From NCBI GenBank assembly GCA_019084245.1, contig JAHRFE010000028.1:372001-436000 (forward strand): 64,000 bases of DNA. Direction: 5' to 3'. The notes under the pieces are model-generated. The model did not search any database. It was not told the DNA's origin and saw only the letters and a list, made by a program, of their open reading frames with translations. Each line of letters opens with the position of its first letter. The first letter of the stretch is position 1. The position numbers and the translations under genes are program-made. The stretch comes from Hoeflea sp. GTDB lineage: Bacteria; Pseudomonadota; Alphaproteobacteria; Rhizobiales; Rhizobiaceae. Below are positions 26,451-37,589 of the stretch, in pieces.

Positions 26451-28574
26451 TTATTCGCCGCCGCCGGAGACTTCCTGGCCGGTGGTCTGGTCGACGACCT
26501 TCATCGACAGGCGGACCTTGCCGCGTTCGTCAAAGCCCAGGAGCTTGACCCAGACTTTCTGGCCTTCCTTGACGACGTCGGAGGTCTTGGAGACGCGGTC
26601 GGCTGCGAGCTGCGAGATGTGCACCAGGCCGTCCTTGGGGCCGAAGAAGTTCACGAAGGCACCGAAGTCGGCGACCTTGACCACGGTTCCTTCGTAGATC
26701 ATGCCCACTTCCGGCTCGGCGACGATCGAGTGGATCCACTTCTTGGCGGCCTCGATTTCCTTGCCCGAGGACGAGGCGATCTTGATGGTGCCGTCATCGT
26801 CGATGTTGATCTTGGCGCCGGTCTTCTCGACGATCTCGCGGATGATCTTGCCGCCGGTGCCGATGACGTCACGGATCTTGTCGACCGGGATGTTCATGAC
26901 CTCGATGCGCGGGGCGAATTCGCCCAGCTGGCCGCGGCTCTCGGTGAGCGCATTGCCCATCTCGTGCAGGATGTGCAGGCGGCCGTCCTTGGCCTGGCCA
27001 AGCGCGATCTGCATGATCTCCTCGGTGATGCCGTCGATCTTGATGTCCATCTGCAGCGCGGTGATGCCGTCGGCGGTGCCGGCGACCTTGAAGTCCATGT
27101 CGCCCAAATGATCCTCATCGCCCAGAATGTCGGAGAGAACGGCGAAGCGTTCGTCTTCCTTGATCAGGCCCATGGCGATGCCGGCCACGGGCTTTGCGAG
27201 CGGAACGCCCGCATCCATCAGCGCGAGCGACGTGCCGCAGACCGTGGCCATCGACGAGGAGCCGTTCGATTCGGTGATTTCCGAGACGACGCGCAGCGTG
27301 TAGGGGAACTGGTCGGCTGCAGGCATCATCGGATGGATGGCGCGCCAGGCAAGCTTGCCATGGCCGATTTCGCGGCGGCCAGGCGAGCCGGTGCGGCCGG
27401 TCTCGCCGACCGAATAGGGCGGGAAGTTGTAGTGCAGCATGAAGGTGGCCTTGGTGGTCCCCGTCAGGCTGTCGACATACTGCTCGTCCTCGCCGGTGCC
27501 GAGCGTGGCAACCACGATGGCCTGGGTCTCGCCGCGGGTGAACAGGGCCGAACCATGGGTGCGCGGCAGGATGCCGACTTCGGAGACGATCGGACGCACG
27601 GTCGACAGGTCGCGGCCGTCGATGCGGCTCTTGGTGTCGAGAATGGCGTTGCGGACGACCTTGGCCTGCAGCGACTTGAACACGGCGCCGATGACTTCGG
27701 ACGAGAAGCGGGCCTCTTCGCCGTCAGCCGGGGCAAAGTGTTCCTTGACCTTGGCCTTGACGGCGTCAATGGCATTGTAGCGGGCGGCCTTGTCGGTGTT
27801 GGTGTAGGCGTCGCGAAGGCCGGTTTCGCACATGGCCAGCATTTCGGCTTCGAGGCCGGAATTGTCAGGCGCTGTGAAGTCGCGCGGCTCCTTCGCAGCG
27901 GCTTCGGCCAGCTGGATGATCGCGTCGATCACCGGCTGGAAGCCCTTCTGGCCGAACATGACGGCGCCGAGCATGACGTCTTCGGCCAGTTCCTTGGCTT
28001 CCGATTCAACCATCAGAACGGCTTCCGATGTTCCGGCGACGATCAGGTCGAGCGAGGATTCGGGCATTTCGTCGACATGCGGATTGAGCACGTACTGGCC
28101 GCCAATGTAGCCGACGCGGGCGCCGGCGATCGGGCCCATGAAGGGAATGCCGGAGATGGTGAGTGCAGCGGAGGCTGCAACCAGCGCCAGGATGTCGGGG
28201 TTGTTCTCGAGGTCATGCTGCAGAACGGTGATGATGATCTGGGTGTCGTTCTTGTAGCCATCGGGAAACAGCGGGCGCAGCGGGCGGTCGATGAGGCGCG
28301 AGGTCAGCGTCTCGTTCTCGCTTGGGCGGCCTTCGCGCTTGAAATAGCCGCCGGGGATCTTGCCGGCTGCGTAGGTCTTTTCCTGGTAGTTGACGGTCAG
28401 CGGAAAGAAATCCTGGCCGGGCTTGGGCGACTTGGCGGAGACGACGGTGGCGAGCACGACGGTCTCGCCATAGGTGGCCATGACGGCGCCATCGGCCTGA
28501 CGGGCAACCTTGCCGGTTTCCAGGATGAGCGGACGGCCGCCCCATTCAATCTCGACCTTGTGGGTATCGAACAT
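26451..28574 (-). CDS. pnp: Polyribonucleotide nucleotidyltransferase (PNPase)
   Basis: 707 residues, the normal length. PNPase degrades RNA phosphorolytically 3' to 5' and forms part of the RNA degradosome. Two RNase PH-like domains (first with [21 protein letters not shown], second with [17 protein letters not shown] and [15 protein letters not shown]) are followed by a KH domain ([19 protein letters not shown]) and an S1 domain ([20 protein letters not shown]). ATG 28574 ([11 protein letters not shown]) has AAGGA six bases upstream. It follows rpsO, with 341 bases between them. Confidence 0.97.
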   Translation of the reverse strand: MFDTHKVEIEWGGRPLILETGKVARQADGAVMATYGETVVLATVVSAKSPKPGQDFFPLTVNYQEKTYAAGKIPGGYFKREGRPSENETLTSRLIDRPLRPLFPDGYKNDTQIIITVLQHDLENNPDILALVAASAALTISGIPFMGPIAGARVGYIGGQYVLNPHVDEMPESSLDLIVAGTSEAVLMVESEAKELAEDVMLGAVMFGQKGFQPVIDAIIQLAEAAAKEPRDFTAPDNSGLEAEMLAMCETGLRDAYTNTDKAARYNAIDAVKAKVKEHFAPADGEEARFSSEVIGAVFKSLQAKVVRNAILDTKSRIDGRDLSTVRPIVSEVGILPRTHGSALFTRGETQAIVVATLGTGEDEQYVDSLTGTTKATFMLHYNFPPYSVGETGRTGSPGRREIGHGKLAWRAIHPMMPAADQFPYTLRVVSEITESNGSSSMATVCGTSLALMDAGVPLAKPVAGIAMGLIKEDERFAVLSDILGDEDHLGDMDFKVAGTADGITALQMDIKIDGITEEIMQIALGQAKDGRLHILHEMGNALTESRGQLGEFAPRIEVMNIPVDKIRDVIGTGGKIIREIVEKTGAKINIDDDGTIKIASSSGKEIEAAKKWIHSIVAEPEVGMIYEGTVVKVADFGAFVNFFGPKDGLVHISQLAADRVSKTSDVVKEGQKVWVKLLGFDERGKVRLSMKVVDQTTGQEVSGGGE

Positions 28575-28915
28575 GTCTTGTCCTTCGTGTGCGGGCACCT
28601 TGGCCCGGCCGGTTTCGGCCGCGCGCCTGGTGTCCTCGTTGTTTAGAGCGCATCTCGGGCAAGACAGCGGGAGGCTTTAACGGAAGCCGCCCGGCAAGGC
28701 GGCGAAAGCATCCGGCAATCCTGCCCCATGACGGGCCATTCAGAATATCCGGAACCGGACTACCCGGTCCATCGGACGGTGTTGGCGCAACTATCAGGCC
28801 GTTTTACGGCCGATGGCGTGCACCGGAACAGGTCGGCCCCCGGATTGGATCGTTTGGGAGACCGGAGAAGTGTTGCGGCGGACGGAGGACGAGGCCCCGC
28901 CCGCCTGCAATCCGT
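28575..28915 (-). other. rpsO-pnp intergenic region
   Basis: About 340 bases without a gene. On the minus strand it holds a GCCGCC/GGCGGC hairpin (28687-28704), a GGCCG/CGGCC hairpin near 28597-28612 close to the pnp start, and an ATCGGCCG/CGGCCTGAT hairpin (about 28793-28814). In enterobacteria the pnp leader is cut by RNase III and controls pnp expression; a similar role is possible here but not shown. Confidence 0.4.
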
Positions 28916-29185
28916 TTAGCGGCGGATGCCCAGACGGGCGATCAGCGCAGCGTAGCGCGCTTCGTCCTTGCGCTTGACATAATCAAGCAGCGAACGGCGC
29001 GTGGACACCATCGTCAACAGCCCGCGCCGTGAGTGGTTGTCCTTCTTGTTGTCCTTGAAGTGGCCAGTCAGATTGTTGATCCGTTCGGTGAGGATCGCGA
29101 CCTGGACTTCCGGTGACCCGGTGTCGCCAGGCTTCGTGGCATATTCTTCGATCAGCGCAGCCTTGCGCTCAGCAGTAATCGACAT
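28916..29185 (-). CDS. rpsO: Ribosomal protein S15
   Basis: 89-residue small-subunit protein that binds the central domain of 16S rRNA. The sequence from [16 protein letters not shown] through [45 protein letters not shown] and the end ARLGIRR is typical S15. AAAGGATTTC precedes the ATG. A TATAGC -10-like hexamer lies at 29287-29292 on the minus strand, but no good -35 is evident. It precedes pnp as in most bacteria. Confidence 0.97.
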   Translation of the reverse strand: MSITAERKAALIEEYATKPGDTGSPEVQVAILTERINNLTGHFKDNKKDNHSRRGLLTMVSTRRSLLDYVKRKDEARYAALIARLGIRR

Positions 29186-29381
29186 CTTGAAATCCTTTCA
29201 AAAGGGATTGATGGGGCGCCCGCTGCCGGGATGTCGTCCAGCAAGGGCCTCGAACGTCAGGCCGGAAAACCGGCGTTAACGGCTGGGCTATAGGCCAATT
29301 TGACCCGAAATGAAAGGAATTTTTGCCGGGACGCCGGGGAGAGCCCCGCAGGCGCGCGCGCCGATCCCTTGAGCCTGCGAA

Positions 29382-29711
29382 TCAGCAGCCGCGCTTGACA
29401 TAGGCATCGGGCACGGCCTCGATCCAGGCGACCGTGCCGGCGTGAGATTGTGAGATGTAGGGGCCGTCGGCGACACAGTAGAAGCCGTCGTTGAATCCAT
29501 CCAGGTCGGAGGTGTTGATCACACGCGAGCCGGCGCCGCCGCCGACCATGTCGACAAGCTGACGCCTGGCGTCGGTGCGGCTTTTCGAGCACCCCAGGAT
29601 GATGTACCAGCCGCAGGCCTCTGCATCAAAGCCCGGAGTCTGAGCCCGGACAGGGGCGACGGCGCTTCCGAGCAAGCTGATCATGGCAAGGGCAAGGCAG
29701 GCGTTCTTCAT
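29382..29711 (-). CDS. Small secreted protein, possibly SPOR-like
   Basis: 109 residues. A signal peptide (MKNACLALAMISLLGSAVAPVRAQ, cleavage near residue 24) precedes a compact region with four cysteines (EACGWYIILGC, FYCV, KRGC), so disulfides are likely in the periplasm. The end (GFNDGFYCVADGPY ... AYVKRGC) faintly recalls SPOR or similar repeats seen in rhizobial exported proteins; I would not name the family with confidence. AGGGGA lies seven bases before ATG 29711. It is divergent from chaC and lies upstream of rpsO. Confidence 0.8.
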   Translation of the reverse strand: MKNACLALAMISLLGSAVAPVRAQTPGFDAEACGWYIILGCSKSRTDARRQLVDMVGGGAGSRVINTSDLDGFNDGFYCVADGPYISQSHAGTVAWIEAVPDAYVKRGC

Positions 29712-29845
29712 GGCGTGTCCCCTAATTAGGCCAGACTGCCCGAACCCGACAGCGCAAGCAAGACTCTGCCGGTATTGACAAAAGGGCCGTGAGCATCGGA
29801 GCCTGCCACATCCCCGATCGTACACCTGGAAGGAAGCCAACGGCC

Positions 29846-30580
29846 ATGAAGGGCACCAAACGAATGCGGCTGACCCGGCGCCATGTCGACCTCGTCCATC
29901 GTCCAATCGACGATCCGGGGCCCAAGCTGCTGCCGGGGTTCCGCGCGGCGACCGACGCGGATTATGCCGAAGCCGTTGACGGCATGCTGGCCTCCTGTCC
30001 GGGCGATGAGTTCTGGCTGTTCGGCTATGGCTCGCTGATCTGGAGACCTGAAACAGCCTTCGAGGAGAAACGGCTGGCGCACGCCATCGGCTGGCACCGG
30101 CGGTTCTGCCTGGGGCCGGATTACCGCTATCGCGGCAGCCATGACCGGCCGGGTCTGATGATGGCGCTCGATCGCGGCGGCCAGTGCACCGGCATGGTCT
30201 ACCGGCTGCCACAGGAGGGGCTTGAGGCGGAGCTGCACCGGCTGATCCGCCGCGAGTTGAGCCAATTGCCCTCGGCCTTCCCTTGGCGCTGGATTAGCGT
30301 GCGCACCGATCACGGGGCGCTCAAGGCGCTGACATTCGCCATGGATCGCAGGAGCCCGCGCTATGTCGCCGGACTGCCCGATGAAGAGATTGCTCAGGTT
30401 CTGGCGAGTGCCTGCGGGTTTCGCGGCTCGATGGCCGAGTATCTGTTCTCGACCATCACCATGCTCGAAAGCCTCGGCATCCATGACCGCAACCTGTGGC
30501 GCCTGCAGTCGCTGGTGGCGGAGCGGATCGAAGCCGAATGCGGCCTGGCGAATACGCCGCCGGATCACACCGCCGGCTGA
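29846..30580 (+). CDS. chaC: ChaC-family gamma-glutamylcyclotransferase
   Basis: 244 residues. ChaC enzymes cleave glutathione to 5-oxoproline and Cys-Gly in the cytosol. The substrate-binding loop is FWLFGYGSLIWRPE, followed by HRRFCLGPDYRYRGSHDRPGLMMAL; the catalytic Glu lies downstream as usual in the family. ATG 29846 has AAGGAAG nine bases upstream; ATG 29864 (MRLTRRHVDL) is an alternative. It is a plus-strand gene set inside the otherwise minus-strand nusA-to-pnp cluster, and its stop abuts that of truB (30580/30581). Confidence 0.88.
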   Translation: MKGTKRMRLTRRHVDLVHRPIDDPGPKLLPGFRAATDADYAEAVDGMLASCPGDEFWLFGYGSLIWRPETAFEEKRLAHAIGWHRRFCLGPDYRYRGSHDRPGLMMALDRGGQCTGMVYRLPQEGLEAELHRLIRRELSQLPSAFPWRWISVRTDHGALKALTFAMDRRSPRYVAGLPDEEIAQVLASACGFRGSMAEYLFSTITMLESLGIHDRNLWRLQSLVAERIEAECGLANTPPDHTAG

Positions 30581-31516
30581 TCAGCCCTTGAACACCCGGC
30601 GGGGGCGGAACTCACCTTCGGCGACTTCGCCGATGGCAAGCAGCGCGCCGCGGCTAAAGGCGCAGGCATCGTCGGTGGGAAGCGGTGCGTCTCGGCCCCT
30701 CAGGATAATGGGATTGCCCATGCGGATGCGGTGGGCCTGGTCTTCGCTCACGTCGATGCGTGGCAGCATGCCGAGCGCCTCACCGGCGGGCACCAGATAG
30801 GCATCGAGTTGCGCCAGGCGTTCGACGTCGTCCTCGATCTGTTCGAGCGCGATCAGATCGGCGAGCGGAACCATGGTGTCTTCGGAAAACGGCGCAACCA
30901 TGGTGCGGCGCAGGCCCGAGACATGGCCGAAACATCCGAGTTCACGGCCGAAATCCCGCGCAAGGGCGCGCACATAGGTGCCCTTGCCGCATTCGACCTC
31001 GAACACCGCGTGATCGGGATCGGGGCAGCCCACAAGCGTGATACGGTGGATCTCGACCTCGCGGGCGGGGATCTCGACCACCTCGCCGTCACGGGCCATG
31101 TCATAGGCCCGTTCGCCGGCGATCTTGACGGCTGAGAACGCCGGCGGGACCTGTTCGATCACGCCGGTATAGGAAGGCAGGATCGCTTCGATAGCGGCAC
31201 GGTCGGGACGCGCGTCAGACTGCCGGGTGACGGTGCCTTCAAGGTCATCAGTATTGCGCTCCTGCCCCCAGGCGACGGTGAATTCATAGACCTTGCGGCC
31301 ATCCATCACGTAGGGAACGGTCTTGGTGGCGTCGCCGAGCGCGATCGGCAGCATACCCGAGGCCAGGGGATCGAGCGTCCCGGCGTGGCCGGCCTTTTCC
31401 GCCTTGAACAGCCACTTGATCTTGGAGACCGCCTCGGTGGAACCGAAATCCCAGGGCTTGTCCAGCACCAGCCAGCCGGAAACGGGCCGGCCCTTGTTCT
31501 TGCCGCGGCGGCCCAT
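30581..31516 (-). CDS. truB: TruB, tRNA pseudouridine-55 synthase
   Basis: 311 residues. TruB converts U55 of tRNAs to pseudouridine. The catalytic Asp is in [33 protein letters not shown] and [17 protein letters not shown] are signature segments, with a PUA-like C-terminal region (about 250-305). It lies one base after the 152-residue hypothetical gene and closes the rimP-truB run on this strand. Confidence 0.96.
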   Translation of the reverse strand: MGRRGKNKGRPVSGWLVLDKPWDFGSTEAVSKIKWLFKAEKAGHAGTLDPLASGMLPIALGDATKTVPYVMDGRKVYEFTVAWGQERNTDDLEGTVTRQSDARPDRAAIEAILPSYTGVIEQVPPAFSAVKIAGERAYDMARDGEVVEIPAREVEIHRITLVGCPDPDHAVFEVECGKGTYVRALARDFGRELGCFGHVSGLRRTMVAPFSEDTMVPLADLIALEQIEDDVERLAQLDAYLVPAGEALGMLPRIDVSEDQAHRIRMGNPIILRGRDAPLPTDDACAFSRGALLAIGEVAEGEFRPRRVFKG

Positions 31517-31517
31517 G

Positions 31518-31976
31518 TCAGTATCCCGGCTTCTTGCGGAACGTGGCGGCGGTCCTGGCGACGCTGCCTTCCGGCATCAGCTTCGCCGGGCCCTTCTCGT
31601 AATCGAGCTCGTAGAGACGCTTGGCGAGCAAATAGCCCGCCACGACGGTTCCGCCATTCTCCGCCCGGTACAGGTTTCCGAGCTTCTTGACGATCTGCGG
31701 CTCAATGACACTCAGGGGCGGCATGTCGCTCTCCGCCGCGTCAAGGATCGCCTTTTCGTTGGCGCGCGCATTGACGATCGTTTCGATCGCTTTCATTTCC
31801 GGATCCTGGTGGGACATCTGCTTCTTGCTCGCATAGGGCATTCCGCTGTCCACAATTGTCTCGACAATGAAAATCGCATCCTCATTGTCGACCGTCTTCA
31901 TGCAGTTCGCATAGAGCATGGCACGGCCTTCGGTCGACATGGCGGCAATTTTTTCAGGCGTTACGAGCGTTGCCAT
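31518..31976 (-). CDS. Hypothetical protein between rbfA and truB
   Basis: 152 residues, soluble, charged and probably helical, no signal peptide or membrane segment. ATG 31976 follows the rbfA stop by one base and the gene ends one base before truB, so it is tightly embedded in the operon. The N terminus is [18 protein letters not shown]; the centre has [17 protein letters not shown] and the end is basic ([11 protein letters not shown]). I do not recognise a domain. Its position in a translation operon suggests, but does not show, a role linked to ribosome or tRNA maturation. Confidence 0.8.
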   Translation of the reverse strand: MATLVTPEKIAAMSTEGRAMLYANCMKTVDNEDAIFIVETIVDSGMPYASKKQMSHQDPEMKAIETIVNARANEKAILDAAESDMPPLSVIEPQIVKKLGNLYRAENGGTVVAGYLLAKRLYELDYEKGPAKLMPEGSVARTAATFRKKPGY

Positions 31977-31977
31977 C

Positions 31978-32415
31978 TTACTTGTCACCGTCGCTGGAAC
32001 CGTCGCCGTCACTGCTTGCGGCGTCATCATGCCCCAGATCGCGGGCGACCTCAGGCGATTTCAGCAGCTGATCGATATGCTGGTAATTGGCAAAGCTGGT
32101 GTCGTCGCGGAAACGCAGCTCGGGGATGGTGCGCATCTGCCTGAGATCGGGCGACACCCGGCCGCGAATGAACTTGGCGTTCTTGTTGAGCGCCGTGATG
32201 GTATCGGTGTGATCCTCCACGCCCAGCGGCGTGACATAGGCGGTGGCCACGGTCAGGTCAGGCGACATCCGCACTTCGGTCACGGAGATGAGCGTGTTGG
32301 AGAGAATCGGATCGCGGATTTCGCCGCGCTGCAGCACCTGGGTGATGGCGGCGCGAACCTGCTCACCGACACGCAGCATGCGTTGTGAGGGAGCCGATGA
32401 GGATGACTTGGACAT
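31978..32415 (-). CDS. rbfA: RbfA, 30S ribosome-binding factor
   Basis: 145 residues. RbfA is a KH-fold factor needed for late 16S rRNA processing and cold growth. Typical segments are [44 protein letters not shown] and [18 protein letters not shown]. The C terminus ([12 protein letters not shown]) is an acidic low-complexity tail beyond the fold. GGGA lies four bases before ATG 32415. It follows infB by 89 bases. Confidence 0.96.
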   Translation of the reverse strand: MSKSSSSAPSQRMLRVGEQVRAAITQVLQRGEIRDPILSNTLISVTEVRMSPDLTVATAYVTPLGVEDHTDTITALNKNAKFIRGRVSPDLRQMRTIPELRFRDDTSFANYQHIDQLLKSPEVARDLGHDDAASSDGDGSSDGDK

Positions 32416-32504
32416 GAATTCCCAACCGAAAAAGCGGGCGCAACGGCCCGGACGCCAAACAGGGGCGGAATACCCGGCGCATCACGCGCCGGGTTCTGGT
32501 CCGA

Positions 32505-35096
32505 TCAAAGCGTTCTTGTAACGTGCTCGACGCGGAAACACTCGATGACGTCGGCAGCGCGGATGTCTTCGTAGTTCTCGAAGGCCATGCCGCATTCCTG
32601 GCCGCCGTGGACTTCGGCGACTTCGTCCTTGAAGCGCTTCAATGTCTTGAGCTTGCCTTCGTGGATGACAACGTTGTCGCGGATCAGGCGGACGCCTGCG
32701 CCGCGCTCGACCTTGCCTTCGGTGACACGGCAACCGGCGACCTTGCCGACCTTGGTGATGTTGAACACCTCGAGGATCTCGGCATTGCCGAGGAAGGTCT
32801 CGCGACGTTCCGGCGACAGCATACCCGACATCGCCGCCTTCACGTCATCCACCAGATCGTAGATGATGTTGTAATAGCGGATCTCGACACCGTCGCGTTC
32901 GGCCGCATCGCGCGCCTGTTTGTTGGCGCGGACGTTGAAGCCGATGATGGCGGCGCCCGAAGCCTCGGCGAGGCTGATATCGGACTCGGTGATGGCGCCT
33001 GCACCCGAATGGATGATGCGGGTGCGCACCTCGTCGGTCGCCAGCTTGTCGATGGCGCCGGCAATGGCCTCGATCGAGCCCTGCACATCGCCCTTGATCA
33101 GCAGCGGGAACTCCCTGCTGCCGGTATCCTGGAGCTGGGTCATCATCTGCTCGAGCGATCCGCGGGTGCCGCTCTGGCGCGCCGCCGCCTTGTCGCGGGC
33201 AAGCCGCTGACGGTATTCCGCAATCTCGCGGGCTCGGCTTTCGTTTTCAACGACAGCAAAACGGTCGCCGGCCTGCGGCGTACCCTGAAGGCCGAGGATC
33301 TCGACCGGGAACGCGGGGCCGGCTTCCTTGACCTGCTCGCCGCGATCATTGACCAGGGCGCGCACGCGGCCCCACTGATCGCCGGCAACGAGGATGTCAC
33401 CCGGACGGAGCGTACCGGTCTGGACCAGCACTGTGGCGACGGAGCCACGACCGCGGTCAAGCTTGGCCTCGATCACCACGCCTTCGGCGGTGCGGTCACG
33501 ATTGGCTTTCAGATCCAGAAGTTCGGCCTGCAGCAGGATGGCATCGAGCAATTTGTCGAGATTGGTGTGCTTGATGGCGGAGACTTCGACATCAAGAACC
33601 TCGCCGCCCATGCTTTCAACAAACACTTCGTGTTGCAGCAGATCGGTGCGGACCTTCTGCGGATTGGCCGTCGGCTTGTCGATCTTGTTGATCGCCACGA
33701 TGATCGGAACGCCCGCCGCCTTGGCGTGATTGATCGATTCAATCGTCTGCGGCATTACGGCATCGTCAGCCGCCACCACCAGGATGGCGATGTCGGTGGC
33801 CTGGGCACCGCGGGCACGCATGGCGGTGAACGCCGCGTGGCCCGGCGTGTCGATGAAGGTGATCAGCTGACCGTTCTTCTCGACCTGATAGGCGCCGATA
33901 TGCTGGGTGATGCCGCCTGCTTCGCCGGAGACGACATTGGCGTCTCGGATGGCGTCGAGAAGCGAGGTCTTGCCGTGGTCGACATGGCCCATGATGGTGA
34001 CGACGGGAGGTCGCGAAACCATGTCGCCGCCTGCGTCCCCGACATTGAAGATGCCGAGCTCAACGTCCGATTCCGACACGCGGCGGACGGTGTGGCCGAA
34101 TTCACCGGCGATCAGTTCAGCCAGGTCGGCGTCGATGACGTCGCCCGGCTTCATCATCTGGCCTTCCTTCATCAGGTACTTGATCACATCGACAGACCGT
34201 TCGGCCATGCGCTGCGAGAGTTCCTGGATGGTGATGGTCTCGGGCAGTTGCACTTCGCGGGCAATCTTCTCGCGCGGTTCCTGCATCATCGAGCGACGCA
34301 TCTTTTCCTGGCGGCGGCGCATGGCCGACAGGGAGCGGCCGCGGGCATTGCCGTCGTCGCTGAGCGCAGCGTTCAGCGTCAGCTTGCCGCGGCGACGATC
34401 TTCTTCCACCTTGGGCCGGGTCGGCTTGGGTGTTTCAGGACGCACGACCTTGGCGCCGGGACGCGCCGGAGCGCCTGCGCGGGCGGGTGCTTCGGCCTCG
34501 TTCTCGCGGCGGCGGCCTCGGGCGGGCTCTTCGACCGGCGGCACGACAACTGCTTCGGGCGGCGCATTGATCGCGGCTTCTTCAGCAATGATCGCCTCAG
34601 CCGCTTCTTCCTTGGCGAGACGCTTGTCCTCTTCAGCCTTGATGCGGGCAGCCTCGGCCTCCTCGACGGCGCGGCGCGCGTCGGCTTCAGCCTTGCGGAT
34701 TGCTTCTTCTTCGGCGCGCTTCTGGTCTTCGACATCACGGACGCGGCTGTCCTGCAGCGCGCGGCGGCGCGCTTCGACTTCACTTGCCGACAGCCGGTTG
34801 AGAACTGCGCCGCGCGGCGGCGCTGTGGGCGCAGGCGCGCGTGGCGGCGGAGGGGCCACCGGTTCCTTGGGCTTTTCAGCGACCGGCGCCGGGCGTGGCT
34901 TGAGGGTCACCGGCGGCGCCTGGTTCTCATCCTCGGGACGCGTCAGGCGGCGCTTGCGCGTCTCCACCACCACGGCCTTCGTGCGGCCGCGGCCCATCTC
35001 CTGGCGCACCATCCCCTGCTCAACGGCGGGCCGTTTCAGCGAGAAGGTCTTCTTGCCGGTAACACTGATCGTCTTGTCGTCGTTGCTGTCGCTCAT
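32505..35096 (-). CDS. infB: Translation initiation factor IF-2
   Basis: 863 residues. IF-2 is the GTPase that places initiator tRNA on the ribosome. A long, charged, Ala/Glu/Arg/Pro-rich N-terminal part (to about 280) includes coiled-coil-prone repeats; the IF2_N domain follows ([25 protein letters not shown]), then the G domain with [18 protein letters not shown] and NKIDKP, and domains II-IV. The size is normal for rhizobia. The gene lies between the ylxR-type gene and rbfA in the conserved nusA-infB cluster. Confidence 0.97.
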   Translation of the reverse strand: MSDSNDDKTISVTGKKTFSLKRPAVEQGMVRQEMGRGRTKAVVVETRKRRLTRPEDENQAPPVTLKPRPAPVAEKPKEPVAPPPPRAPAPTAPPRGAVLNRLSASEVEARRRALQDSRVRDVEDQKRAEEEAIRKAEADARRAVEEAEAARIKAEEDKRLAKEEAAEAIIAEEAAINAPPEAVVVPPVEEPARGRRRENEAEAPARAGAPARPGAKVVRPETPKPTRPKVEEDRRRGKLTLNAALSDDGNARGRSLSAMRRRQEKMRRSMMQEPREKIAREVQLPETITIQELSQRMAERSVDVIKYLMKEGQMMKPGDVIDADLAELIAGEFGHTVRRVSESDVELGIFNVGDAGGDMVSRPPVVTIMGHVDHGKTSLLDAIRDANVVSGEAGGITQHIGAYQVEKNGQLITFIDTPGHAAFTAMRARGAQATDIAILVVAADDAVMPQTIESINHAKAAGVPIIVAINKIDKPTANPQKVRTDLLQHEVFVESMGGEVLDVEVSAIKHTNLDKLLDAILLQAELLDLKANRDRTAEGVVIEAKLDRGRGSVATVLVQTGTLRPGDILVAGDQWGRVRALVNDRGEQVKEAGPAFPVEILGLQGTPQAGDRFAVVENESRAREIAEYRQRLARDKAAARQSGTRGSLEQMMTQLQDTGSREFPLLIKGDVQGSIEAIAGAIDKLATDEVRTRIIHSGAGAITESDISLAEASGAAIIGFNVRANKQARDAAERDGVEIRYYNIIYDLVDDVKAAMSGMLSPERRETFLGNAEILEVFNITKVGKVAGCRVTEGKVERGAGVRLIRDNVVIHEGKLKTLKRFKDEVAEVHGGQECGMAFENYEDIRAADVIECFRVEHVTRTL

Positions 35097-35188
35097 TCCG
35101 TATCCGTTTCCGCGGGAAACCGCATCGCGCCCATGCGCGTCGGCTTCTTGATCGTTTGCACCCGGGCGAAGCGCCCGAAAGCCCGTCT

Positions 35189-35815
35189 TCAGTCCGATCC
35201 CGTCTCGGGACCGTTCCTGTAGCGCGCAAGCATCTTTGCGCGCTTCACTACACCCTGACCGGCCTGCCCTGCAAGCGCGGCGGCATGGATAAAAGCGCCA
35301 TCGCCCAGGGCGAGCGCCAATTCTTCGGCTGAAAACAGCCGAAAGACGGGTATCTCCGCCTCCTTCACGCCCATCGCCCGGGCCGTATTGGCCTGCCGCA
35401 GCTTGCGCACACCGTCATCGGCGGCGTCCAGCGCATGCATCAGCGCGATTGCGCCGCCCGAACGCACGGCGTCCTCGACCTTTCCCGAACCGGTGATGAA
35501 CTGGCCGGATTTCCGCGCCATGTTCATCATTCCGAAAAGGCTGTCGCACAGCAGCCTGTCAACCACCTGGCCCAGATCCGGATCCGTGGTCACCTGGGTC
35601 TTGAGCGCCCTGGCGAACAGCTTGCGCTTGACCGCCTGGTCGACCATCGACCGCTCCGCCGTCACCCAGCACCCGCGCCCGGGAAGACCCTGGCGCAAAT
35701 CCGGAACAATGGAGCCGTCAGGCCCCGCGACAAAACGGATCAGACCATCCGGCTGGCCGCGTTCACGCGTCACAATGCACATTCGGTCGTTCACGGGCTC
35801 GATCCTGACCTTCAC
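35189..35815 (-). CDS. YlxR (DUF448) fused to an L7Ae-like RNA-binding domain
   Basis: 208 residues. The N-terminal YlxR domain ([44 protein letters not shown]) is a small RNA-binding fold; the second half ([29 protein letters not shown]) resembles the L7Ae/YlxQ family. The start is GTG 35815, with GGAGG seven bases upstream, inside the 26-base gap after nusA. The two-domain form between nusA and infB is usual in alphaproteobacteria. Its exact role is unknown; location and domains suggest ribosome or transcription-complex binding. Confidence 0.9.
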   Translation of the reverse strand: MKVRIEPVNDRMCIVTRERGQPDGLIRFVAGPDGSIVPDLRQGLPGRGCWVTAERSMVDQAVKRKLFARALKTQVTTDPDLGQVVDRLLCDSLFGMMNMARKSGQFITGSGKVEDAVRSGGAIALMHALDAADDGVRKLRQANTARAMGVKEAEIPVFRLFSAEELALALGDGAFIHAAALAGQAGQGVVKRAKMLARYRNGPETGSD

Positions 35816-35841
35816 CGCAAAGCCTCCGGCGACGTCCGGCC

Positions 35842-37455
35842 TCAGGCCTCCTCGCCGTCTGCTTCGGCTTCCGCTTCACCGTCTTCGGCGTCTTCGACCA
35901 CCAGTTCATCCTCGGTGATCCAGCCCACGGCGAGACGCGCCTGCAGGATCATCTGCTCGGCCTCGGTGCGGGTGATCTCGAGGCCGGTGAACAGGCCGTC
36001 AAAGCGCTTGGTCTCGCCGTCCTTGCGCTCCGACCAGCCGGTCAGGTCGTCAACGGCGCAGCCGGCGAAATCTTCCACGGTCTTGATGCCGTCACCACCG
36101 AGCGCCACCATCATCGCCGTGGTCATGCCCGGCACCGAGCGCAACTCGTCCTCGACGCCCAGATCCTTGCGCTTGGCGTCCAGTTCTGCCTCGAGCTTGT
36201 CGAGATATTCGCGCGCCCGGGTCTGCAGCTCGTTGGCGGTCTCTTCGTCGAAACCCTCGATCGCGGTGATTTCACCGATATCGACATAGGCCACTTCCTC
36301 GACCTGGCTGAAGCCTTCGGAGGCGAGCACCTGGCCGACCATCTCGTCGACATCGAGTGCTTCCATGAACAGCGCGGTGCGCTCGTTGAATTCCTTCTGG
36401 CGGCGCTGGCTTTCCTCTTCCTCGGTGAGAATGTCGATATCCCATCCGGTCAGCTGCGAGGCGAGGCGGACGTTCTGGCCGCGGCGGCCGATGGCCAGCG
36501 ACAGCTGCTCGTCGGGGACCACGACCTCGATGCGCTCGGCGTCTTCGTCGAGCACCACCTTGGAGACTTCGGCCGGCTGCAGCGCATTGACGATGAAGCT
36601 CGCGGGCGAAGGCGACCAGGGAATGATGTCGATCTTCTCGCCCTGCAGTTCGCCGACGACGGCCTGCACACGGCTGCCGCGCATACCGACGCAGGCGCCG
36701 ACCGGATCGATCGAGGAATCATTGGAGATGACGGCGATCTTGGCGCGGCTGCCCGGATCGCGAGCGACCGAGCGGATCTCGATGATGCCGTCGTAGATTT
36801 CCGGCACTTCCATGGTGAACAGCTTGACCATGAACTGCGGATGGGTACGCGACAGGAAGATCTGCGGACCGCGCTGCTCGCGGCGCACGTCGTAGACATA
36901 GGCGCGGACGCGGTCGCCATAGCGGAAGGCTTCGCGCGGGATCGTCTCGTCGCGGCGGATGATGCCTTCGCCACGGCCGAGATCGACGATGACGTTGCCG
37001 TATTCGACGCGCTTGACGGTGCCGTTGACGATTTCGCCGATGCGGTCCTTGAACTCGTCGAACTGGCGGTCGCGCTCGGCTTCCCGCACCTTCTGCACGA
37101 TCACCTGCTTGGCCGACTGGGCGGCGATGCGGCCGAAATCCATCGGCGGCAGCGGATCGGCGATGAAGTCGCCGAGCTGCGCATCGGGGTTGCGGTCGCG
37201 CGCAATCAGCAGCGGGATCTGGGTTGCGTAATCTTCGGCGTGCTCGACCACTTCCAAGAGGCGCTGCAGCCGGATCTCGCCGGTCTTGGCATTGATGTCA
37301 GCGCGGATGTTGGATTCCGATCCGTAGCGCGACCGCGCGGCCTTCTGGATCGCATCCGCCATGGCGGCGATGACGATCTCGCGGTCGATGGACTTCTCGC
37401 GTGCGACCGCATCGGCGATCTGAAGAAGCTCAAGCCTGTTTGCACTGACTGCCAT
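35842..37455 (-). CDS. nusA: NusA, transcription termination/antitermination factor
   Basis: 537 residues. NusA binds RNA polymerase and modulates pausing, termination and antitermination. Order of domains: N-terminal polymerase-binding region (LELLQIADAVAREKSID), S1 (NGTVKRVEYGNVIVDLGRGEGII), two KH domains (PVGACVGMRGSRVQAV; SLAIGRRGQNVRLASQLTG) and C-terminal HhH-like repeats, ending in an acidic tail. ATG 37455 (MAVSANRLELL) has GGAG six bases upstream; the frame is open upstream without homology. It follows rimP by 134 bases. Confidence 0.97.
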   Translation of the reverse strand: MAVSANRLELLQIADAVAREKSIDREIVIAAMADAIQKAARSRYGSESNIRADINAKTGEIRLQRLLEVVEHAEDYATQIPLLIARDRNPDAQLGDFIADPLPPMDFGRIAAQSAKQVIVQKVREAERDRQFDEFKDRIGEIVNGTVKRVEYGNVIVDLGRGEGIIRRDETIPREAFRYGDRVRAYVYDVRREQRGPQIFLSRTHPQFMVKLFTMEVPEIYDGIIEIRSVARDPGSRAKIAVISNDSSIDPVGACVGMRGSRVQAVVGELQGEKIDIIPWSPSPASFIVNALQPAEVSKVVLDEDAERIEVVVPDEQLSLAIGRRGQNVRLASQLTGWDIDILTEEEESQRRQKEFNERTALFMEALDVDEMVGQVLASEGFSQVEEVAYVDIGEITAIEGFDEETANELQTRAREYLDKLEAELDAKRKDLGVEDELRSVPGMTTAMMVALGGDGIKTVEDFAGCAVDDLTGWSERKDGETKRFDGLFTGLEITRTEAEQMILQARLAVGWITEDELVVEDAEDGEAEAEADGEEA

Positions 37456-37589
37456 GTCTGTCTCCATGTGTCGGTCCGCGCACAGGCGGGCCTTGTCGGT
37501 TCTTTGGCCCGCCATGCGGGCCGGGTCCGGTTTTGGCCCGCGAGGCGGGCCGGATCAGCAGCGCCTCAAGCGGCGCCTGCAAATTCGTC

